Shown in pieces: positions 23,156 through 30,625 of a stretch of 30,625 nucleotides of DNA. The position numbers and the translations under genes are program-made. The stretch lies in contig CAMCYV010000004.1 in the NCBI GenBank assembly GCA_945885645.1, forward strand, positions 1 through 30,625, read 5' to 3'. The notes beneath the pieces are model-generated. The model did no database searches. It was not told the DNA's origin and saw only the letters and a program-made list of their open reading frames with translations. The DNA is from Bifidobacterium breve (GTDB lineage Bacteria; Actinomycetota; Actinomycetes; S36-B12). Position 1 is the stretch's first letter. The number at the start of each line of letters is the position of its first letter.

Positions 23156-24246
23156 TTAATAACGGTCCTCGTCTTCGTCCAGACCTCGAGGCTTTACCGT
23201 CTTACAAAGCCGGTCAGCGCCCAGCGCCACGATCGGACATTACGACCTTCAAGATCTCAAGTAATGAGAGCCACTTCGCGCCTCTTGCCAGCGTTCAGGA
23301 CGCGATTGTTGCTGCCGCAACAGATATAAATCGGTACCCCGATCCATTTTCAAGTGAGCTTGTTGCAGCCATAGCCCAGCACTTTGAAGTTCCGGCCGAG
23401 CACATTGCGTTGGGAACGGGAAGTGTCGCGCTGTGTGGCCAGATAATTCAGTCAGCCGCCGGACCCGGTGACGAGATCATGTATGCCTGGCGAAGTTTTG
23501 AGTCCTATCCAATTTGGACTGGGATTGCGGGAGCACAAAGTATCCAGATTCCACTCAAACCTGATGAGTCTCACGACCTTGATGCAATGTTGCAAGCGAT
23601 TACCCCGGAGACCCGGGTGATATTTGTTTGTTCACCAAATAATCCAACGGGTCAGATTGTTGACTCAGTTGAGCTCGAACATTTCATTGCGGCGGTCCCT
23701 AGCGAGATTGTGATTGTGCTCGACGAGGCATATATTGAATATGTCCCGCCAGAAAAACGAAGCGACTCAATTCGCCTGTATCGCGAGAATTCTAATGTTG
23801 TTGTCCTTCGTACTTTTTCAAAGGCATATGGATTGGCTGGATTACGAGTCGGTTTCACCATCTCACAGGAACCGATCACTAATGCCCTTCGTAAAACCGC
23901 TTTACCCTTTGGAGTGTCTTCAATTGCGCAAGCTGCGGCTATTGCATCGATCAACGCTGAGAGTGAGTTATTCGAACGGGTTTCATGGGTCACAAAAGAA
24001 CGAAATCGCGTTGCCAGCGAACTTACTGCAATGGGTTACCAATTAAACCCAAGTTTCGCGAATTTCGTGTGGCTTCGACTTGGGACACATTCTGATGTAT
24101 TGCATCAAGCTTTGGAGCAGTCAGGATTATCTGTTCGACCTTTTCCAGGCGAAGGACTCCGCATCTCAATTGGTGAAACTGAGGCAAATGATCGGTTTAT
24201 TGAGGTTGCTCGGCAAGTCGCAAGCGAGTCCGGCGCTCTCCGGTAA
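23152..24246 (+). CDS. HisC-like class I/II aminotransferase
   Basis: The 364-residue protein has SNESHFAP, GTGSVALCGQ (PLP phosphate), SPNNPTGQ, LDEAYIEY and FSKAYGLAGLRVGF with the PLP lysine. These fit histidinol-phosphate aminotransferase or the close actinobacterial aromatic-amino-acid aminotransferase (Pat). No other his gene is near, so the aromatic or a promiscuous role is equally likely. Start is GTG at 23152, overlapping the ppk2 stop by 4 nt. The stop lies 50 bp inside the convergent EamA gene. Confidence 0.85.
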   Translation: MINNGPRLRPDLEALPSYKAGQRPAPRSDITTFKISSNESHFAPLASVQDAIVAAATDINRYPDPFSSELVAAIAQHFEVPAEHIALGTGSVALCGQIIQSAAGPGDEIMYAWRSFESYPIWTGIAGAQSIQIPLKPDESHDLDAMLQAITPETRVIFVCSPNNPTGQIVDSVELEHFIAAVPSEIVIVLDEAYIEYVPPEKRSDSIRLYRENSNVVVLRTFSKAYGLAGLRVGFTISQEPITNALRKTALPFGVSSIAQAAAIASINAESELFERVSWVTKERNRVASELTAMGYQLNPSFANFVWLRLGTHSDVLHQALEQSGLSVRPFPGEGLRISIGETEANDRFIEVARQVASESGALR

Positions 24247-25150
24247 CGACAAGTGCTACACCACCGACCACTATTGACAATCCAATAATTACATCGCTGG
24301 TAACAGCTTCATTGAGAATCACTAAACCAAGAATTACGGCAACCACCGGGTTGACATACGCGTAGGTTGAGACTAATGACATGGGTGCGTTATTCAGTAA
24401 CCACACAAATGCGCTGTATGCCAATGCTGAGGCCGCAACCATAAACCACCAGCCGATCCACGATTCTGTAGTGATAACGCCAAAATCCCAGCGCTCCCCG
24501 ATGAGCGCTCCGACTACAACGAGGAAAACACCCGCCGTTGCTAACTCGATGACGGCTGTTGTCATGGGTTCTTTTGGTTGTTCGTAACTTGTTGACCGAT
24601 AACTAAAAAATGCCCACGTGAAACTACCGAATGCAATAGCGATAGACCAGATTGCAACTTCAGCGGTACTTGCACCACCTACCGATGTCGTTCCACCCGG
24701 GAGCAGCATGAGAGTTAACCCGATGAGGCCGATTCCTACGCCGAGCGACGTGAGACGAGATGGGCGATCACCCGCACGTAGGCGAAAGAAAATGATCCAC
24801 AGAGGCATAACTGAAGCGATGAGAGCTGCAATGCCCGACGGTACATACTGCTGTGCGAGGGTGAGAAGACCGATTGTTAGCCCGAGAATGGAAATTCCCA
24901 TGAAAGCGGCGCCACGTGCCTGCGCCCGGGTCACATGAAAAGCGCTGGGACCTTTAACAAGTAGAACGATCGTTCCTAAAACTAAGGAAGCGGTAATAAA
25001 GCGTGACCCACTTCCGAGAAGGGGCTGCATTGATTTCACCATCAATGCGATGCCCGTATAAGTGGATCCCCAAACAATCCACAGTAAGATGAGGGGCCCC
25101 ATAATCGTGCGGATCGGAGCTTCGGTTACTCCTCGCATATCGGCTGCCAC
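24197..25150 (-). CDS. EamA-family drug/metabolite transporter
   Basis: The 317-residue protein has ten hydrophobic segments in two EamA repeats; the first repeat begins ILLWIVWGSTYTGIAL and the second NAIAIDQ-region equivalent reads VAIWSIAIAFGSFTWAFFSY. Such proteins export small metabolites or amino acids; the substrate is unknown. Start is GTG at 25150, 6 nt after CATGCT, so it may be leaderless; an ATG four codons in is the alternative. It overlaps the convergent HisC-like gene by 50 bp. The 136-bp region upstream of it holds no gene I can see. Confidence 0.88.
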   Translation of the reverse strand: MAADMRGVTEAPIRTIMGPLILLWIVWGSTYTGIALMVKSMQPLLGSGSRFITASLVLGTIVLLVKGPSAFHVTRAQARGAAFMGISILGLTIGLLTLAQQYVPSGIAALIASVMPLWIIFFRLRAGDRPSRLTSLGVGIGLIGLTLMLLPGGTTSVGGASTAEVAIWSIAIAFGSFTWAFFSYRSTSYEQPKEPMTTAVIELATAGVFLVVVGALIGERWDFGVITTESWIGWWFMVAASALAYSAFVWLLNNAPMSLVSTYAYVNPVVAVILGLVILNEAVTSDVIIGLSIVVGGVALVVTGERRTRLRLAEQPQ

Positions 25151-25156
25151 GAGTGA

Positions 25157-25162
25157 AGCATG
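25157..25162 (-). promoter_or_regulatory. -10 box CATGCT, leaderless start of the EamA gene
   Basis: CATGCT, then TCACTC, then GTG; same spacing as the other leaderless starts, with C in the first position. Confidence 0.4.
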
Positions 25163-25286
25163 TCATTAAGGACCTAGTTTCCTGCTTTTGAGGCGGGTTA
25201 CCACCGCATTCATCACATGTGGAGACCCAAAACAACATTTTCACAGAGTGCAGCTCGAAAATCGCCATGAATGTGTTGTGAACGTG

Positions 25287-26108
25287 TCAGGGTGTTGATG
25301 GAAGCGCGGCAATGAATTCTTCTACACGGGGACCGGATCCTGTGATTCGCTTCATTGTCACGTCAGGGTCTACTCGACCGCAAAATCCTTTAACGAAATC
25401 CGCCCACGAAATCTCGATGTGGGTCAGTTCACCGGTTGCATCTGTGGTGAAAGCTGCTTTTCCGTCAGCAGCGGTGGCAACACACACCGTCCCACCGAAG
25501 TCTGCCCCCGTGAAATCAATTTGCAGAGACTCGCCATGTGGTGCACCAATTTTCTTTCCCCAGATAAATGGAAGAGCTTTTAGCATTCGCCCGGCAGCGT
25601 TCTTAGCTGGATTACTTGTGAACTCACCAGGCAGTCCGACCGCAATTCGAACATCAAGGTCATGTGTCCAAATGTCGAATGTGCGCATGCCAAGGAACTG
25701 CTTCAGTGAGATTTCGCCGTCAACCCAAGGAACGGTCAATCCCGGGGAATCCTTGCCGAGGAAGTCGGTCAGGTTGTTGGCGTTCGTGAGCATTTGCTGA
25801 AGTAGCACTGCCGGTGGGGTCCCCCTGCGGTAGTCAACCCCGCGTTCGGTGAATTGTTGAGAGGGATCTTTGGCGTGGGGGAGTTGATCCCAATTTGGCT
25901 CATGAGCAGGCGGGGGATTTCCCGCGGCTAGCGAGTCAAGGTCAATTGTGTGAGCAACAATATCGGCAACCGTCCACCCAGGACAGGGAGTGGGGAGCGA
26001 CCATTGCTCGGCGGTGAGTGAATTCAAGGTGGAGTAGAAGTTCAAAATTGCCTCTACGTAGGTCTTCATGGGATCAAGGGAACTCTTAGTCTCTGTGAGG
26101 TCGTCCAT
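25287..26108 (-). CDS. Mycothiol-dependent maleylpyruvate isomerase family protein
   Basis: The 273-residue protein has the DinB/MDMPI-N four-helix domain: LTAEQWSLPTPCPGWTVADIVAHTIDLD supplies the first metal-ligand histidine and FDIWTHDLDVRIAVGLP the second, followed by the C-terminal SCP2-like domain. The family uses mycothiol, a thiol restricted to actinobacteria, but members of this branch have varied or unknown substrates. Starts at 26138, 26114 and 26108 are all in frame; I choose the ATG at 26108, 6 nt after CAGAAT, without a strong claim. It is divergent from the amidase gene across 75 bp. Confidence 0.82.
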   Translation of the reverse strand: MDDLTETKSSLDPMKTYVEAILNFYSTLNSLTAEQWSLPTPCPGWTVADIVAHTIDLDSLAAGNPPPAHEPNWDQLPHAKDPSQQFTERGVDYRRGTPPAVLLQQMLTNANNLTDFLGKDSPGLTVPWVDGEISLKQFLGMRTFDIWTHDLDVRIAVGLPGEFTSNPAKNAAGRMLKALPFIWGKKIGAPHGESLQIDFTGADFGGTVCVATAADGKAAFTTDATGELTHIEISWADFVKGFCGRVDPDVTMKRITGSGPRVEEFIAALPSTP

Positions 26109-26170
26109 GTTCATATTCTGCCCTACCTTTTCCACCATTTAAATGGGTTTCGGTGAATCGGTTGAGGTCT

Positions 26171-26176
26171 TAGGCT
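26171..26176 (+). promoter_or_regulatory. -10 box TAGGCT of the nitrilase-family gene
   Basis: TAGGCT is followed by seven bases and the ATG at 26184, so the transcript is leaderless or has a one-base leader. Confidence 0.5.
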
Positions 26177-26183
26177 AGGGAAC

Positions 26184-26978
26184 ATGGATGTGAGAGTTGC
26201 CGCCCTTCAAATCGACTGCTCAACAATTGAGTCGATGCCCCAGCGGGTCGAACGAGTGCTGGGTTTAATTGACGAGCAAGCAAGTGATTGTGACTTTATG
26301 GCGTTACCCGAGTTGTGGAATGTCGGGGCATTTGAATTGGAAGCTGCGCGTGAGTACGCCCAACCAATTGATGGAGCTCTGCCCACGGCCCTTGCGCAAA
26401 AGGCACGTGAGCATGGCATTTGGTTACACGGCGGATCATTTTGTGAACAAGATGCAGGTGCGTTGCACAACACGAGTGTGTTGTTTAACCCGCGGGGTGA
26501 ACTGGCCGCCTGTTACCGCAAGGTGCATGTTTTTACTTATGCGCGGGAGCAGGAAACTATGACTCCCGGTAAGGAATACGTGATGGTGGAAACCCCATTG
26601 GGGTTAACCGGGCTTGCCACCTGTTACGACCTTCGCTTTCCGGAAATGTTTCGAGCCATGCGCATCGCCGGAGCCCAAGCCTTCGTCATTTCTTCCGGTT
26701 GGCCGGTACCTCGGATTGGTCAGTGGGATGCGTTATTGCCTGCGCGGGCTGTTGAGAACCAAGCCTGGATTATTGCCTGCAATGAAGTGGGTCTTCAGGG
26801 TAGGCACCAGTTGGGTGGGCACTCAGTAATCGTTGATCCTCTGGGAAACGTTCTCGCTAAGGGTGGAGAAACCGAGACCGTGATAAGCGCTGTGATTGAT
26901 GTTCAGATTGGGAAAAATTGGCGCTCGGAGTTTCCAGTAATCGACGATCTCGTTGATTGCCCAGTTATCACCGTTTAG
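26184..26978 (+). CDS. Nitrilase-superfamily carbon-nitrogen hydrolase
   Basis: The 264-residue protein has the Glu-Lys-Cys triad of the superfamily: E43 in LPELW, K in YRKVHVF and C in ATCYDLRFPE. Length and the motif SSGWPVPRIGQWDALLPARAVEN fit omega-amidase-like or YafV/Nit-type amidases, which hydrolyse alpha-ketoglutaramate or related deaminated metabolites. The exact amide is inferred, not shown. The stop is directly next to the convergent L,D-transpeptidase-like gene with no gap. Confidence 0.87.
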   Translation: MDVRVAALQIDCSTIESMPQRVERVLGLIDEQASDCDFMALPELWNVGAFELEAAREYAQPIDGALPTALAQKAREHGIWLHGGSFCEQDAGALHNTSVLFNPRGELAACYRKVHVFTYAREQETMTPGKEYVMVETPLGLTGLATCYDLRFPEMFRAMRIAGAQAFVISSGWPVPRIGQWDALLPARAVENQAWIIACNEVGLQGRHQLGGHSVIVDPLGNVLAKGGETETVISAVIDVQIGKNWRSEFPVIDDLVDCPVITV

Positions 26979-27734
26979 TCAGCTCTCCACCTGAATCACG
27001 ATTACGGGATTCTCGTCCGGGTCAAGCCACTCAAGTATTGCTTTCATAGCTTTTTCCGGAACTGCAACACAGCCGGCAGTTTTCGTCCCATTGCTGACAT
27101 GAAGGAAAATTCCACCACCCTGACCAGTGTTAGCACTTTGATCTGTTCGATTAATCCCATTCGCACCTTGGGTTATTTTCCCAGGGGGGAGATTGAAATC
27201 AACGACCGCGACGTAGTTGTATTGCTTGCGGTAAGTAGAGAGCATTTCGACGTAATTGCCGTAGCTTGCCCAATCCTTGTTTGCGGTTTGAAAAATATTG
27301 TAAGTACTAGGAAATTTGGGGTTGTAAGTCCAAGCATCATTTTTGTCGACCTTGACGTAGTTCAACTTGGTCCCAGGGTCGGACTTAATGCCAAATGCTG
27401 ACGTGAAGGCATAGGTGCCGGTTGGTGTCTTTCCCGTTCCTTGTTTTCGATTGTTTCCAGGTACGAGGCCACCGTATCCCAAGATAGCCTGCACTGATTT
27501 CTGTGTTGCTTGCCAGGAATTCTTATTTCTTTCAAATACTTGAACGGTACCCACGGTTGATTGCCATGAATCAGCGCTCACCAACACCACTTGATTACTG
27601 TCAGTGATTTCGTCAAGCAAGGCTGGAGTGGCTTGGCTACTTACCGGAGAAACGAGACCAACAAGAATGATTGTGGAAGTCACCGTGGACACAACAATGA
27701 TGGGCACCCGCAATGCACGCCATTTCTTGTTCAT
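26979..27734 (-). CDS. Secreted L,D-transpeptidase-like (YkuD-type) protein
   Basis: The 251-residue protein has an N-terminal membrane/signal segment (VPIIVVSTVTSTIILVGLV), a central KTPTGTYAF block and the C-terminal active-site stretch FLHVSNGTKTAGCVAV, with the conserved His and Cys of the catalytic domain (COG3786-like). It may make or edit 3-3 peptidoglycan links or act on another envelope amide. The best start is ATG at 27734: a TAGTTT box lies 7 nt before it. A TTG three codons upstream is possible. It follows the rhodanese gene but seems to have its own promoter. Confidence 0.8.
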   Translation of the reverse strand: MNKKWRALRVPIIVVSTVTSTIILVGLVSPVSSQATPALLDEITDSNQVVLVSADSWQSTVGTVQVFERNKNSWQATQKSVQAILGYGGLVPGNNRKQGTGKTPTGTYAFTSAFGIKSDPGTKLNYVKVDKNDAWTYNPKFPSTYNIFQTANKDWASYGNYVEMLSTYRKQYNYVAVVDFNLPPGKITQGANGINRTDQSANTGQGGGIFLHVSNGTKTAGCVAVPEKAMKAILEWLDPDENPVIVIQVES

Positions 27735-27741
27735 GTACAGC

Positions 27742-27747
27742 AAACTA
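27742..27747 (-). promoter_or_regulatory. -10 box TAGTTT of the L,D-transpeptidase-like gene
   Basis: TAGTTT, seven bases, then ATG at 27734. It lies between this gene and the rhodanese stop, so the gene can be transcribed alone. Confidence 0.4.
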
Positions 27748-27752
27748 CATGA

Positions 27753-28202
27753 TTAGGAAACCACAGGAAAGCCTGCATTCTCCCAACCGGTGATTCCAGA
27801 TTCGAGTTCAAAAATGTTTTCAATGCCGGCACTGCTCATTTGGGCGACAGCAGACTGAGAGCGATTCCCGCTTTGGCAGTAGACCGCGTAGATACCAGCA
27901 GGATCAAGGTCCGCAATCTGATTTGCAAAATCTGGATCTTCAACGTTGTAGTTGACCGCCCCCTGAATGTGGCTCTTGGTGAACTCTTCCGGGGTCCGAA
28001 CGTCAATTACCGTAACCCCGGCGGTGGCTACCAGTGCAGAAAACATGATTGCATCGACGCGCTCTGGGCCTGTTGAGGCTTCAGCAACAGTCTCCACCGG
28101 AGTCGATGCCGCTTCGGTGTCTGAACTTGAGCAAGCGGTTAATGGGGCGGTGAGTGCTAGGGCCACGGCCGCGAGGGCAACACCGAAGGTCGTGATTCGC
28201 AT
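27753..28202 (-). CDS. Rhodanese-domain lipoprotein
   Basis: The 149-residue protein has a signal peptide ending in the lipobox LTAC (Cys about residue 24), a Ser/Thr-rich linker, then a single rhodanese domain with VIDVRTPEEF, HIQGAVN and the active-site loop CQSGNRS. The catalytic cysteine is present, so persulfide transfer outside the cytoplasmic membrane is plausible. A CsoR/CstR-type palindrome overlaps its start, and copper-handling genes lie upstream, so sulfur or copper stress may induce it. Function beyond sulfur transfer is unknown. Confidence 0.85.
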   Translation of the reverse strand: MRITTFGVALAAVALALTAPLTACSSSDTEAASTPVETVAEASTGPERVDAIMFSALVATAGVTVIDVRTPEEFTKSHIQGAVNYNVEDPDFANQIADLDPAGIYAVYCQSGNRSQSAVAQMSSAGIENIFELESGITGWENAGFPVVS

Positions 28203-28216
28203 ACCCCCGAGGGTAT
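28201..28216. promoter_or_regulatory. CsoR/CstR-family-like operator over the rhodanese start
   Basis: ATACCC (28201-28206), CCGA, GGGTAT (28211-28216): a 16-bp dyad of the form ATACCC-N4-GGGTAT typical of CsoR-family sites. It covers the TATACC -10-like stretch and the first two bases of the start codon. The copper-gene stop is two bases away at 28218. Confidence 0.55.
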
Positions 28217-28217
28217 A

Positions 28218-30245
28218 TCACTCGCTTCGAGTTCGGCCATCCGACCCTTGATTTAGGCCTGCTAGTCGCTCGTTGTAGGCCCTGAGTTCAGCGTCACCGT
28301 CGCGTTGCGCCTGACGGTCTGAACGCTTGGCCTCTCGATCGTCACTCCTTGACCACTGCACCATGATCGCAATAAACACAATCAATGCTGGAAATTCGGC
28401 GATCCCCCATGCAACTTGTCCGCCGAATACTGAGTCAGCAAGTGGATCAACCACCCAGTCCGGACGCACGACTCCGTACCACTCGATCGCCATGGGTGTT
28501 GTGCCCATCATCAAAATCACGCTGAAGAATGCGTGGACACTAATGGCAAGCAACAACAAAATGATGCGACCCCAGTACGGCAGTGGATGTGGCCGAGGGT
28601 CAATTCCGATTAATACCCAGTAGAAAAGGTAGCCGGCGAAGATGAAGTGTAATTGCATAACGACATGGCCGATATGCGATCCCATGAGCCAACCGAAGGC
28701 CGGAGTGAGGTAGAGACCGTAGAGCCCGACGACATAAATAAAGAAAACAAAAAATGGATTTGTCGCCAATGCATTAACTTTGCTGTTAAGGAAAAGCACC
28801 AACCACTCGCGGGGACCCCTTTCGCCAGTGCGTGAAGGTTTAAGTGCACGAAGTGCAAGAGTCGCTGGTGCGCCCAATACCAAGAAAATTGGTCCGAGCA
28901 TCGTGAGTGTCATGTGATTGACCATGTGAAGTCCGACCGAAACTTGTGAATACAACGCAATCCCGGAATTAGTGCACCAAATGATCACTGAGATACCGGC
29001 TAGCCAGGAAACAAGGCGCATAACGGGCCATGCGTCGCCGCGCGTGCGCAATCGAATGTAACCGGCGACATAAAGTGCAGCGGCAATCAAACTTCCGGCG
29101 AGGAAAAATGGTTCAAGATGAAACCCAAGGGCAACGTTGGCCGTCGTTGGCGGTGCTGGGTACGGGTACCCAAGTAGGGACTCACCGAATGTGGGAAGGA
29201 CTTCTTCAACTCGAGGATAAGCGCTGGTGGCAAGAGCAACACCGAGCCCAATAGCAGAAGCCATAATGAAAACTTCGACTACTGCAACTCTTATGAAACG
29301 CTTTCCTGCACCCGGAGCACCCATGGTTGGGAGTAACCGGCGTCGAAGTTGGTATCCAAATAATCCAAGCCCCAAGATCAGTATGACTTTGAGGAGAACT
29401 ACTTGGCCATACCCATTGGAAAAAAGTTCATCAAATGAGTTCAGTCGGGTGTAGGCATTGGAGAGCCCACTCAACGCAAGAAGCACAATCGAAATTAGTG
29501 CAAGTGGTGAGAACCTTTCTAGTGCTCGACCAAGTGGAATATCTCGTTTAACCGCATGGAAAAGTAATACGACAAGGCCACCAACCCAAATGGCGGCTGC
29601 AACAACGTGGGCGATACCTGCGGTGAGGGCCAGTGCATGGTCACCGAGTCCGGCACCATGTCCAGCGAGTGAGGGAAGTGAAACTGCGATGAGAGCAAGC
29701 ACCACACCTGCAGCACTGATGTCTGTCGTTGACGTGATGAACCCGCCCAGAGCAATAACTGCAGCGATGAAAAACACCAATATCAATGCGCGGGTAGCTG
29801 GGACATCGGTTGCGTAAGTGCTGACCACGCTAGGAGTGATCGCCTCGGAGAGTGATACCCCTAAAACATATGCCAATAAAAAGACCGCTTGAATCAGCGC
29901 GATGATCGCCCAAACCGCTGCTGACCATGAAGCGCGAATGACGTCTTGGCGTCCGGCGGCTGACAGCACGCCATCTTTGCCCGAGGGATCAAGGAAAGCG
30001 GCAGAGATCAAAAAACCAACAGTCAGAATCCCGGCAATGTCAGTGAGAATTCGGAGAACCGCAACACCCCAGCCAATCAGCGGACCAGTATCAGTGATCC
30101 CTTGCGGTGCCACTTCATAGCCACTGCCAGTAAGTATCAAACCTATTGCGGTCGCTGCGATGGCAAGCGCCACCACAATTGATCCGAAGATGATGATTTT
30201 CGACCGAGGAACCACTTGCGTTCCTGCACTTAAGGTTGTCTTCAC
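28218..30245 (-). CDS. CopD-CtaG fusion: copper transport and cytochrome c oxidase assembly membrane protein
   Basis: The 675-residue protein has about 15 hydrophobic segments. The N-terminal half matches CopD (GIAHVVAAAIWVGGLVVLL, with conserved histidine), and the C-terminal half matches the caa3/Cox assembly CtaG type (GLHMVNHMTLTMLGPIFLVLGAP; MGSHIGHVVMQLHFIFAGYLFYW; ISVHAFFSVILM), with several histidines likely to bind copper. This fusion is common in actinobacteria. Start GTG at 30245 overlaps the copC stop (GTGA); an upstream TTG at 30263 is less likely. It should pass copper to or from the periplasmic side with CopC. Confidence 0.9.
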   Translation of the reverse strand: MKTTLSAGTQVVPRSKIIIFGSIVVALAIAATAIGLILTGSGYEVAPQGITDTGPLIGWGVAVLRILTDIAGILTVGFLISAAFLDPSGKDGVLSAAGRQDVIRASWSAAVWAIIALIQAVFLLAYVLGVSLSEAITPSVVSTYATDVPATRALILVFFIAAVIALGGFITSTTDISAAGVVLALIAVSLPSLAGHGAGLGDHALALTAGIAHVVAAAIWVGGLVVLLFHAVKRDIPLGRALERFSPLALISIVLLALSGLSNAYTRLNSFDELFSNGYGQVVLLKVILILGLGLFGYQLRRRLLPTMGAPGAGKRFIRVAVVEVFIMASAIGLGVALATSAYPRVEEVLPTFGESLLGYPYPAPPTTANVALGFHLEPFFLAGSLIAAALYVAGYIRLRTRGDAWPVMRLVSWLAGISVIIWCTNSGIALYSQVSVGLHMVNHMTLTMLGPIFLVLGAPATLALRALKPSRTGERGPREWLVLFLNSKVNALATNPFFVFFIYVVGLYGLYLTPAFGWLMGSHIGHVVMQLHFIFAGYLFYWVLIGIDPRPHPLPYWGRIILLLLAISVHAFFSVILMMGTTPMAIEWYGVVRPDWVVDPLADSVFGGQVAWGIAEFPALIVFIAIMVQWSRSDDREAKRSDRQAQRDGDAELRAYNERLAGLNQGSDGRTRSE

Positions 30246-30625
30246 TTTGAGCGATTTCTCCAAATGAAGTAACCGACAACAATGAGAGCTAGCGCGATAA
30301 CTCCGAGTACCCAGCCGAGCATTGCTCCGGATTCAGATTCAGATCCAGCCGATCCCGATGAAGTGGAAGTTGGCTCAACGGCCGAATTTTCCGGTGAAGG
30401 AGTTTCCATTGTGGTGACTTGTGGATCAGTTACCAAATCGGGGTAACTGAAACTAAACGAGCCGGTGACCGGGTGTCCATCTTCAGAGACAATTCGGTAG
30501 GCGATCGTGTATGTGTCACCAGGCAGGTTCGCTGGCCACAGTGCAGATGCTGTTGCTTGCACACTCTCAGCGACTATTCCAGGGATCAGTTCACCAGCGG
30601 AATTGGAAACGGCCAATTCAGCCAT
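30242..30625 (-). CDS. CopC-domain copper-binding protein, 5'-truncated
   Basis: The frame is open at the right edge, so the signal peptide and N-terminal metal ligand are outside the window. The visible 127 residues give the second half of a CopC domain (YTIAYRIVSEDGHPVTGSFSFSY, including a conserved DGH that can ligand copper), a Ser/Thr-rich linker, and a C-terminal transmembrane anchor ending WRNRSK. It is translationally coupled to the CopD-CtaG gene by a 4-nt overlap. The ATG at 30625 is internal, not a start. Confidence 0.85.
   Translation of the reverse strand: MAELAVSNSAGELIPGIVAESVQATASALWPANLPGDTYTIAYRIVSEDGHPVTGSFSFSYPDLVTDPQVTTMETPSPENSAVEPTSTSSGSAGSESESGAMLGWVLGVIALALIVVGYFIWRNRSK

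Noticed and set aside
1..30625. CRISPR array, tRNA genes, insertion sequences or prophage
   Set aside because: No repeat-spacer pattern, cloverleaf, transposase or phage structural genes were seen; the 21-bp repeats lack spacers.

Overview
The window is chromosomal DNA of an actinomycete of intermediate GC (roughly half; not computed). Evidence: the conserved actinobacterial order GT87 mannosyltransferase ... rpsF-ssb-rpsR-rplI ... dnaB, a femX/alr-like pair beside it, a CopD-CtaG fusion next to copC, a mycothiol-dependent maleylpyruvate isomerase family protein, and many genes that start exactly at a predicted transcription start (leaderless). The genus cannot be named from sequence alone. 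Both edges cut genes: a GT87 membrane protein on the left and CopC on the right.

Layout. 1-3181: GT87 C-terminal part, convergent with an alr-like/femX operon for cell-wall precursor modification. 3309-5349: DUF6790 membrane protein, exonuclease III and a VapBC-type toxin-antitoxin pair. 5499-7187: ribosomal operon rpsF-ssb-rpsR-rplI with a probable S6:S18 autoregulatory leader and a strong terminator. 7214-9619: GNAT protein and two small membrane proteins (DUF805 and an unknown). 9628-11725: 3-oxoacid CoA-transferase subunits and a low-molecular-weight phosphatase. 11729-17292: dnaB (upstream region with DnaA-box-like words), then sbcD-sbcC. 17279-17918: tandem 21-bp repeats, a large AT-rich inverted repeat over a strong promoter, and two tiny unknown genes. 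18004-20683: class III aminotransferase and a secreted glycosidase. 20733-24246: SpoIIE-type phosphatase, divergent from a ppk2-hisC-like operon. 24197-27734: EamA exporter, mycothiol-linked protein, nitrilase-family amidase and L,D-transpeptidase-like protein. 27753-30625: rhodanese lipoprotein, CopD-CtaG and CopC.

Systems. Cell-envelope genes (GT87, FemX, Alr-like, L,D-transpeptidase-like) and replication/repair genes (ssb, dnaB, sbcCD, xthA) recur. The most interesting regulatory signals are: a 14-codon leaderless upstream ORF that ends in an ATGA overlap with femX; a recurrent TAGGCT -10 box exactly 6 nt before start codons; a CsoR/CstR-like palindrome over the rhodanese start; and the symmetrical operator-like structure controlling the two-gene unknown operon at 17466-17918. 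No RNA genes for tRNA or rRNA, no CRISPR array and no insertion sequence were seen.
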